Source of the DNA: a virus
Direction: 5' to 3' (one strand)
DNA length: 56,386 bases
Virus record (IMG/VR): IMGVR_UViG_3300020465_000021
Location: 1 to 56,386 of that record
The position numbers and the translations under genes are program-made. This document shows positions 51,253 through 56,386 of the stretch, piece by piece. The notes beneath the pieces are model-generated. The model was given only the letters and a program-made list of their open reading frames with translations, was not told where the DNA came from and made no database searches. The stretch's first letter is position 1; every line of letters starts with the position of its first letter.

Positions 51253-52431
51253 ATGTCCGTTGGTAACGATTTACAAGAAATGGAAAACGCAGTAACAAAA
51301 GGAGCTGCTAAAGCTGATCCAATGCAGAAGCTAACCACTGGTGGAACTCCTGCTACTTGGGAAGATTTAGGCGGTCCTACTCCACAAAACTCTAAACCAG
51401 ATGATGACTCTAATAAGTTATCAACTCCTGGCAAAACTCTCGCTCAAGTGAGAAACGTTGTCAATAAGGGTGCTAAAGCAGCTGAACCTATGAAGGGTCT
51501 TAGCACAAAAGATGCTCTTAATTCAGGAGATGAAGTGGAAGTTAAAGATGACCAAGAAATCGTTGCCGAGGATGAAGTAACTACAGATGAAGTAGTTGCT
51601 GAAGAAGAAACAACAACTGAAGAAGGAACAGAAGTTGTTGCAGAAGAAGAAACTTCTGAGGAAGAAGTTGTCGCTGAAGATGCAATAGAAGAAGAGAAAA
51701 TTGATGTCGAAGAAGACCTCAATGCTCTTATTGCTGGCGAAGAACTTTCTGAAGAGTTCCAAAACAAAGCACGGACTATCTTTGAGGCTGCAATCAGAAC
51801 TAAGGTTGACAACATCAAAGAAGAATTAAAGGTATCTTATGAAGAGAAACTTGTAGAAGAAGTTTCTGAAATTAAGGACGCTTTAACCGAAAGAATTGAT
51901 TCCTATCTCGAATATGTTGCACAAGAGTGGATCGAAGAGAATACTCTAGCAGTAGAGAATGGACTCAAAACAGAAATGACCGAATCATTCCTCGAAGGAA
52001 TGAAGGGTCTTTTTGAAGAACATTATGTAACTATCCCTGACGAAAAATATGATGTACTTAATAGTATGGTAGAAAAACTTGATGAAATGGAAAATAAACT
52101 CAATGAGCAAATTGATAAAAACGTTTCTCTTAATAAGAGACTCGCAGAATCAACTGCTGATGTAATCTTTGCAGAAGTAACAGAAGGTTTAGCAATCTCT
52201 TCTAGAGATAAGCTACAATCTCTTGCTGAAAAGATTGAGTTTGAAAGTGAAGCAGACTATCGTGAGAAACTAGGTACCTTAAGGGAATCTTATTTCCCAG
52301 CTAATCCTGGTACTCAAAAGAAAGAACACTCAGAGAATCTATCTGAAGGTGTAGCACCTGCTCCTGAGTCTGGTGTAACAAAAACGATGGAAGCCTACAT
52401 GGCATCTCTAGGTCGTATTTCTAAAAAGTGA
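51253..52431 (+). CDS. 22: Prohead core scaffold protein gp22
   Basis: A 392-residue protein (T4: 269). The N-terminal half is acidic low complexity, alternating Glu, Val and Thr (residues 95-150, EVVAEEETSEEEVVAED-type). The C-terminal half is helical (ESTADVIFAEVTEGLAISSR then DKLQSLAEKIEFESEADYRE), the part conserved in T4-like gp22. It is the main scaffold of the prohead and is degraded by gp21. The acidic repeat makes it longer than in T4. Its start is unambiguous after the late promoter. Confidence 0.94.
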   Translation: MSVGNDLQEMENAVTKGAAKADPMQKLTTGGTPATWEDLGGPTPQNSKPDDDSNKLSTPGKTLAQVRNVVNKGAKAAEPMKGLSTKDALNSGDEVEVKDDQEIVAEDEVTTDEVVAEEETTTEEGTEVVAEEETSEEEVVAEDAIEEEKIDVEEDLNALIAGEELSEEFQNKARTIFEAAIRTKVDNIKEELKVSYEEKLVEEVSEIKDALTERIDSYLEYVAQEWIEENTLAVENGLKTEMTESFLEGMKGLFEEHYVTIPDEKYDVLNSMVEKLDEMENKLNEQIDKNVSLNKRLAESTADVIFAEVTEGLAISSRDKLQSLAEKIEFESEADYREKLGTLRESYFPANPGTQKKEHSENLSEGVAPAPESGVTKTMEAYMASLGRISKK

Positions 52432-52482
52432 TTATTTAAATTATAGTTCAAACTAAAACTTTTTTAAAGAGGTTAAATTCAA

Positions 52483-53880
52483 ATGCAAGCTCCTATTAAT
52501 CAAGAGCATCTGCAGGAGAAATGGGCACCCCTTCTAGACTACGAAGGTCTTGATCCAATCAAAGATTCACATCGTAGAATGGTAACTGCCGTTCTTCTGG
52601 AGAACCAAGAAAATTCAATTAGGGAAGAGAAAGAATTCCTAAATGAAGCCGCTCCTACTAACAGTGTTGGTAATGGTGGTTATACAAGTTCAGGTGGACA
52701 AACCGTTGCTGGTTTCGACCCTGTTCTAATAAGTCTTATTCGTCGTTCAATGCCTAACTTGGTCGCTTATGACCTAGCTGGTGTTCAACCAATGAATGGT
52801 CCTACAGGACTAATCTTCGCAATGAGAAGTCGCTACGCTGCTCAAGACGGCACCGAAGCACTATTCAATGAAGCAGATACAGCGTTTTCATCACAGAACA
52901 ATTCTGGAAACCTTTCCAATGGATTCTCTGGTGGATCAGTTGGTTTCGGTACTACTGGTGGTACTGGTCTTACTAACGCTTCTAACCCTGCTGCATTAAA
53001 CCCACAAGGTTCACAAGGTGCTACTACCTATCCTGTTGGACAAGGTATGCGTACTGATGACGCTGAGAAACTCGGTGACGCTACTGCGAACTCGTTCAAC
53101 GAGATGGCATTCAGCATCGAGAAAGTAACAGTTACTGCGAAATCTCGTGCGTTAAAGGCTGAGTACTCACTAGAGCTTGCTCAAGACCTTAAGGCAATCC
53201 ACGGATTGAATGCTGAAGCGGAATTAGCAAATATCCTCTCTACAGAGATTCTTGCTGAAATCAACCGTGAAATCATTCGTACAATCTATAAGGTTGCTGA
53301 GTCTGGTGCTCAAACTAACGTTGCAACTGGTGGTGCGTTCGACTTAGACGTTGATAGTAATGGTCGTTGGTCTGTTGAGAAGTTCAAGGGACTTATCTTC
53401 CAGATCGAAAGAGATGCCAACGCTATCGCACAAAGAACTCGTCGTGGAAAGGGCAACATCGTCCTCTGCTCTGCTGACGTTGCTTCTGCTCTAACAATGG
53501 CTGGTGTTCTAGATTACACACCTGCTCTTAACGCTAATCTTAACGTTGATGACACAGGCAATACATTTGCTGGTGTTCTTGGTGGTAAGTTTAAGGTTTA
53601 TATCGATCCATATTCTGCAAACGTTGCTGCTGATCAGTACTACGTTGCTGGATATAAGGGTTCTTCACCTTATGACGCTGGATTGTTCTATTGCCCATAC
53701 GTTCCTCTACAGATGGTTCGTGCAGTTGGTCAGGACACATTCCAACCAAAAATTGGCTTTAAGACTCGTTACGGAGTTGTTGCCAACCCATTCGCTGAAG
53801 GAACAACTGTTGGTGCTGGTGCTCTTAGTGCTAATGCTAACCGTTACTACAGACGTGTTAAGGTTCAGAACCTCATGTAA
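52483..53880 (+). CDS. 23: Major capsid protein gp23
   Basis: A 465-residue HK97-fold capsid protein (T4: 521). Conserved pieces: EKWAPLLDYEGLDPIKDSHR and RMVTAVLLENQENSIREEKE at the N-terminus, then DPVLISLIRRSMPNLVAYDL followed by AGVQPMNGPTGLIFAMRSRY, and KSRALKAEYSLELAQDLKAI. The N-terminal 50 or so residues are expected to be removed by gp21 during maturation. The gene is preceded by a good GAGGT ribosome binding site and followed by a strong terminator. Codon use is less biased to A/T here than in most neighbours, consistent with high expression. Confidence 0.98.
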   Translation: MQAPINQEHLQEKWAPLLDYEGLDPIKDSHRRMVTAVLLENQENSIREEKEFLNEAAPTNSVGNGGYTSSGGQTVAGFDPVLISLIRRSMPNLVAYDLAGVQPMNGPTGLIFAMRSRYAAQDGTEALFNEADTAFSSQNNSGNLSNGFSGGSVGFGTTGGTGLTNASNPAALNPQGSQGATTYPVGQGMRTDDAEKLGDATANSFNEMAFSIEKVTVTAKSRALKAEYSLELAQDLKAIHGLNAEAELANILSTEILAEINREIIRTIYKVAESGAQTNVATGGAFDLDVDSNGRWSVEKFKGLIFQIERDANAIAQRTRRGKGNIVLCSADVASALTMAGVLDYTPALNANLNVDDTGNTFAGVLGGKFKVYIDPYSANVAADQYYVAGYKGSSPYDAGLFYCPYVPLQMVRAVGQDTFQPKIGFKTRYGVVANPFAEGTTVGAGALSANANRYYRRVKVQNLM

Positions 53881-53907
53881 GAAGAAAGGAAATATATCCT
53901 TTATTCA

Positions 53908-53939
53908 AGAGACTCTCCTTCGGGGGGGTCTCTTTTTTT
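53908..53939 (+). terminator. Strong intrinsic terminator after gene 23
   Basis: AGAGACTCTCC, a UUCG tetraloop, and GGGGGGTCTCT form an 11-base-pair stem with two T-G pairs, followed by Ts. It lies 27 bases after the capsid gene. Confidence 0.92.
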
Positions 53940-53972
53940 GTCTAAATACACCAGGAGACTTGTGTTAAACTA

Positions 53973-54170
53973 ATGGCATATACCTATCACATTAAGAGAA
54001 GTGCTGCACTAGACGACTTTGATGTCTATTATGAAGGTGGAACCTCTTGGTCAGATGACTTCTCACAAAGAAAAAAATATACTGCAAAGGCAACTGCAGA
54101 TGCTGTTCTAGTAAATACTGATGGAAAGAATGGTGGATTTAATGGTGCTGTTGTAGTGAAGGAAGAGTAA
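53973..54170 (+). CDS. Small hypothetical protein after capsid gene
   Basis: A 65-residue protein: MAYTYHIKRSAALDDFDVYY, then EGGTSWSDDFSQRKKYTAKA, ending in an ...VVVKEE tail. The predicted strands and the W..DFS.RK.Y..KA pattern are one I recall from cyanophages. It is the first gene after the gp23 terminator, with CTAAATACA at 53942 as a possible weak promoter. No function is known. Confidence 0.72.
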   Translation: MAYTYHIKRSAALDDFDVYYEGGTSWSDDFSQRKKYTAKATADAVLVNTDGKNGGFNGAVVVKEE

Positions 54171-54201
54171 TCTAAATACATATAACACTTAATTTAAAAA
54201 C

Positions 54202-54363
54202 ATGAAACCTTTTACACCTCAAGAATTAAGAGAAGCACAAGAACGTACAAAGAAAATTAGTGATTATCTTATACGTGAAGGATATGCTGAAAACAATGAT
54301 ATGGCAGGAAATATTATTATGGGTATGAGCGAACAATGGTATGAGCAAATTTTGAATGACTAA
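54202..54363 (+). CDS. Small helical hypothetical protein
   Basis: A 53-residue protein: MKPFTPQELREAQERTKKIS, then DYLIREGYAENNDMAGNIIM and GMSEQWYEQILND. All helical; the pattern of DYLI.EGYA.....A..II.GMS..WY..IL is familiar from cyanophages as a small conserved protein. It overlaps the next gene by 8 bases. Function unknown. Confidence 0.68.
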   Translation: MKPFTPQELREAQERTKKISDYLIREGYAENNDMAGNIIMGMSEQWYEQILND

Positions 54364-54616
54364 AAAATTTGATAAATTTATAGAAGAGGCAGCATCCAAA
54401 CGTTGTCCTCCTGGAAAATATTATTGCTTCGATGAAAAGAAGTGTAAGAAGATTCCTCGTGGTTATCATGTAGGTGGTAGAGGACATCTGGAACAGGATG
54501 AGGAAGAAAAAAATGGAAACGGAAATGCTGGTAATAATGCTGTGGACAGTTCTAATGGCAGCAGCAATAGTGGGAGTAGTGGGAACGGTAATGGCTCTAA
54601 TGGAGGAGGAGAATGA
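54356..54616 (+). CDS. Small Cys-containing protein with low-complexity tail
   Basis: An 86-residue protein. The conserved core is residues 15-45: SKRCPPGKYYCFDEKKCKKI then PRGYHVGGRGH, with Cys residues spaced 6 and 6 apart in the CPPGKYYCFDEKKCK region, a pattern seen in small cyanophage virion proteins. The second half is Glu-rich then Gly/Asn/Ser-rich and disordered. The cysteines could hold a disulphide or metal. Both neighbours overlap by 4-8 bases. Its role is unknown. Confidence 0.7.
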   Translation: MTKKFDKFIEEAASKRCPPGKYYCFDEKKCKKIPRGYHVGGRGHLEQDEEEKNGNGNAGNNAVDSSNGSSNSGSSGNGNGSNGGGE

Positions 54617-55161
54617 CTAATGCATTTGCCAACCAGATAACTAATAGAAATTTTTTATCTCCTGCAGGATTCCAATTTACTATTACAAAGGAACCAAAGG
54701 TTTCATTCTTTTGTACTAGTGCAAAGATTCCTGAAATGTTCTTTGAAACTACAGTTCAACCAAATTATCTTAAGGATATTGATGTACCTGGTGAAAAGAT
54801 TTCTTATGGTGATTTAATATTGAGATTTTTAGTTGATGAGGATTTGAAAAATTATATGGCAATTCACAACTGGATTACTGGTATTGGTTATCCAGAAACA
54901 GCACAAGATTTTAAAACAGAAACTACAGATGCATCCAATATAAGAGATATGAATCTCCAGTATAGTGATGGTAGTCTCACAATACTCAATAGCAATTATA
55001 GAAGCAATGCTATTGTAAAATTTAAGGATTTATTTCCTACAGGATTGACCTCTTTGGAGTTTGACACTTCAGTAACTGACATACAGTACTTTACAGCAGA
55101 GGCAACTTTCAAGTATACTGTGTATAATATACTAGCATCGGATGGTAGAACTCGCTTATGA
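54613..55161 (+). CDS. 3: Tail completion protein gp3
   Basis: A 182-residue protein (T4: 176). Related to the tube protein: NFLSPAGFQFTITKEPKVSF then FCTSAKIPEMFFETTVQPNY, KDIDVPGEKISYGDLILRF and LVDEDLKNYMAIHNWITGIG. In T4, gp3 terminates the tail tube at the head-proximal end. In cyanophages gene 3 commonly follows gene 23 and precedes uvsY, as here. The ATGA overlap with uvsY is consistent. Confidence 0.85.
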   Translation: MTNAFANQITNRNFLSPAGFQFTITKEPKVSFFCTSAKIPEMFFETTVQPNYLKDIDVPGEKISYGDLILRFLVDEDLKNYMAIHNWITGIGYPETAQDFKTETTDASNIRDMNLQYSDGSLTILNSNYRSNAIVKFKDLFPTGLTSLEFDTSVTDIQYFTAEATFKYTVYNILASDGRTRL

Positions 55162-55586
55162 ACCTTGACAAAATTCAGGAGATGTGGGAGCGTGATGCTG
55201 TTATTGATCCTGATAATCTACATGATGAATCTTTAAAAATTCCAGTTTTACACTCAAAGTATTATACAATCTATAATACTATTACTTTAATGCGTGAAAA
55301 AGCAAGGGATCAATATAGCAAGATAAAATTAGAAAGGTATAATTTCTATACTGGTAAGGCACCAGCAGAGGCATATGTTGAAGAACCATTTCCTTATAAA
55401 GTTAGGGAAAAGGATGCAATACAGAGGCACTTAGATGCTGATGAAAGATTAAATCAAATAGATTTAAAGATTAGATATTATGATGCTACTCTAAAATTTT
55501 TAGAAGAAATAATAAAAAATGTATCTAATAGAACGTATCAAATTAAAAACGCTATAGAATGGAATAGATTCCAGGCAGGTATGTAA
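55158..55586 (+). CDS. uvsY: UvsY recombination mediator
   Basis: A 142-residue helical protein (T4: 137). Characteristic segments: MNLDKIQEMWERDAVIDPDN, HSKYYTIYNTITLMREKARD, RYNFYTGKAPAEAYVEEPFP and RTYQIKNAIEWNRFQAGM. UvsY loads the UvsX recombinase on single-stranded DNA coated with gp32 and is needed for recombination-dependent replication. It overlaps gene 3 by 4 bases and its neighbour by one. Confidence 0.96.
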   Translation: MNLDKIQEMWERDAVIDPDNLHDESLKIPVLHSKYYTIYNTITLMREKARDQYSKIKLERYNFYTGKAPAEAYVEEPFPYKVREKDAIQRHLDADERLNQIDLKIRYYDATLKFLEEIIKNVSNRTYQIKNAIEWNRFQAGM

Positions 55587-56224
55587 TGAATAATAATGTT
55601 TTTTGTATGAAACCTTTCACAATCCCATTAGTGCAAATGCACGTTGATGAGGATACTAGTGAATTAAAATCTTGTAAATTATACAGAAAAAGTAATTTAC
55701 AAGTTGAGAATGAGAATATAAATGATAATCAAGATAATACATATTGGAGAGTTTTAGAAGAATTTCCAACAACAAAATCTGTATTAAATGCTTATGTTAA
55801 TAAAATATTAAATGAAACAATAGGTTATGATGCAAAGTTTGCTATTACTACTTCATGGATAACTTTAACAACTAAAAATACAAAATCTCAAAGTCATAAC
55901 CATAAAAATAGTTTTTGGAGTGGTGTATATTATTTTGATGATGATTATGGTAAAAATGCAGGAAGACTTGAGTTTTGCAATCCAATACCCCAATTATCAA
56001 GTTTTTTACCTGGAATTAGAGATGGTGAAATTAATTCAGTAACTGCTAATGAAATATACCTTAAACCCAGATCAAAGATGTTAATATTATTTCCTAGTTA
56101 TGTTTATCATGAAGTAGCACTCCATAGAGAAGATACCAATAGACATTCATTAGCATTTAATATAGTACCAACAGGTTTATATGGAAGTGGAGATTCTTCA
56201 TGTGATACAAGTTGGATTAACTAA
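55586..56224 (+). CDS. Putative 2OG/Fe(II) oxygenase (TIGR02466-like)
   Basis: A 212-residue protein similar in pattern to the putative 2OG/Fe(II) oxygenase family I recall as TIGR02466: SHNHKNSFWSGVYYFDDDYG near residues 112-131 (metal-site His), GRLEFCNPI, and ILFPSYVYHEVALHREDTNR with the distal His near 178, then HSLAFNIVPTG. Thus two iron-dependent oxygenases of different subfamilies are in this window. Its substrate is unknown. It follows uvsY by a one-base overlap and is the last gene on the plus strand. Confidence 0.85.
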   Translation: MNNNVFCMKPFTIPLVQMHVDEDTSELKSCKLYRKSNLQVENENINDNQDNTYWRVLEEFPTTKSVLNAYVNKILNETIGYDAKFAITTSWITLTTKNTKSQSHNHKNSFWSGVYYFDDDYGKNAGRLEFCNPIPQLSSFLPGIRDGEINSVTANEIYLKPRSKMLILFPSYVYHEVALHREDTNRHSLAFNIVPTGLYGSGDSSCDTSWIN

Positions 56225-56239
56225 ATAATTTTTTAAAAC

Positions 56240-56324
56240 TGTGAGGGAAGGAGTCGAACCTTCAAGTCCCGCCAGGAACATCAGTTAAACAGACTGACAC
56301 GTTTACCAATTTCGTCACCTCACA
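56240..56324 (-). tRNA. tRNA-like gene, type II long variable arm, loop triplet GUU
   Basis: On the minus strand an 85-base cloverleaf: a perfect 7-base-pair acceptor TGTGAGG/CCTCACA, D arm with ACG/CGT around TTGGTAAA, anticodon stem TCAGT/ACTGA with loop CTGTTTA (triplet GUU), a long variable arm (about 17 bases, with a TCC/GGA stem), and T arm GAAGG-TTCGACT-CCTTC. No CCA is encoded; the next base is G. Type II tRNAs normally serve Leu, Ser or Tyr, while GUU would read Asn codons; U37 is also unusual. Identity is therefore uncertain. Confidence 0.85.
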
Positions 56325-56327
56325 AAG

Positions 56328-56345
56328 AATCCCTAATCAGGGATT
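56328..56345 (-). repeat. Hairpin between the minus-strand gene and the tRNA
   Basis: AATCCCT and AGGGATT form a 7-base-pair stem with a 4-base loop. It overlaps the stop codon of the minus-strand gene and lies 3 bases before the tRNA 5' end. There is no T-run, so it is more likely a processing or stability element than a terminator. Confidence 0.5.
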
Positions 56346-56386
56346 GCTTGCATGATACGTGTTACACCGATTCCTCCTCCACTTCT
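56333..56386 (-). CDS. Partial CDS, C-terminus resembling class II synthetase motif 3
   Basis: Only 17 residues are visible before the TAG: RSGGGIGVTRIMQAIPD. The G-G-G-I-G-x-x-R pattern is that of motif 3 of class II aminoacyl-tRNA synthetases and of asparagine synthetase A, in which the Arg binds ATP and the motif lies very close to the C-terminus. The stop is 8 bases before the tRNA on the same strand. Two readings are possible: an AsnRS/AsnA-like enzyme or a chance match over a short piece. The rest is outside the window. Confidence 0.45.
   Translation of the reverse strand, partial: RSGGGIGVTRIMQAIPD

Noticed and set aside
56240-56324. Plain annotation as tRNA-Asn or tRNA-Leu
   Set aside because: The GUU triplet argues against Leu, and the long variable arm argues against Asn; the identity is left open.
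1-56386. Photosynthesis or carbon-metabolism genes (psbA, psbD, hli, talC, cp12) expected in cyanophages
   Set aside because: I looked for their typical motifs and found none in this window; they may lie elsewhere, so the host stays uncertain.

Overview
The window is a large piece of a T4-like myovirus genome, most probably a marine cyanophage or a close pelagic relative. The main reason is the gene order 25-6-7-8-(DUF4815 protein)-13-14-15-16-17-18-19-20-67-21-22-23-3-uvsY on one strand, with each product recognisable by sequence. Base composition is low-GC (about one third G+C by eye), and the late promoters are TATAAATA-type octamers. Prochlorococcus, Synechococcus or another low-GC marine host are all possible. 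No photosynthesis gene lies in the window to decide between them.

Region A (1-3,472) is a tightly tiled run of about fifteen small plus-strand genes, most overlapping the next by 1-10 bases. It ends with a 2-oxoglutarate/Fe(II) oxygenase, a mannose-6-phosphate-isomerase-type cupin and a small GTG-start gene. A consensus sigma70 promoter (TTGACA-17-TATAAT) sits inside it. A minus-strand GIY-YIG homing endonuclease (3,463-4,494) follows.

Region B (4,495-8,802) looks compositionally different. It starts with a gene-free stretch carrying a sigma70-like promoter and four palindromic ATCTCGACTAGAT repeats. A string of very small genes follows, many separated by compact GC hairpin terminators each followed within a few bases by a TATACT-like leader. 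It includes a DUF6267/ligase-like nucleotidyltransferase-fold gene. The pentamer TTCGT is strongly over-represented on the plus strand here.

Region C (8,803-9,404) has no gene. It holds an AT-rich tandem array with a period of about 35-36 bases, built on (GTTAACA/ATAAACA) and CAGGCATAT, with large inverted repeats at its left edge. It is a candidate replication origin or regulatory array.

Region D (9,405-11,064) has small early or middle genes and a GT-A-fold glycosyltransferase behind a second consensus sigma70 promoter.

Region E (11,060-56,224) is the late morphogenesis module: tail fibre/baseplate (including a 4,524-residue gp7-position protein, a 2,425-residue DUF4815 protein and a fibre-like protein with a cupredoxin-type copper motif), then neck, terminase, sheath, tube, portal, protease, scaffold and capsid, then gp3, UvsY and a second 2OG oxygenase. 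An NfuA-like Fe-S domain protein and a zinc-knuckle protein sit between terminase and sheath.

Region F (56,225-56,386) is minus strand: a long-variable-arm (type II) tRNA with a GUU loop triplet, directly downstream of the C-terminus of a protein whose last residues resemble motif 3 of class II aminoacyl-tRNA synthetases or asparagine synthetase A. This pairing, the 35-base array, the palindromic repeats and the terminator/leader cassettes are the most interesting items.
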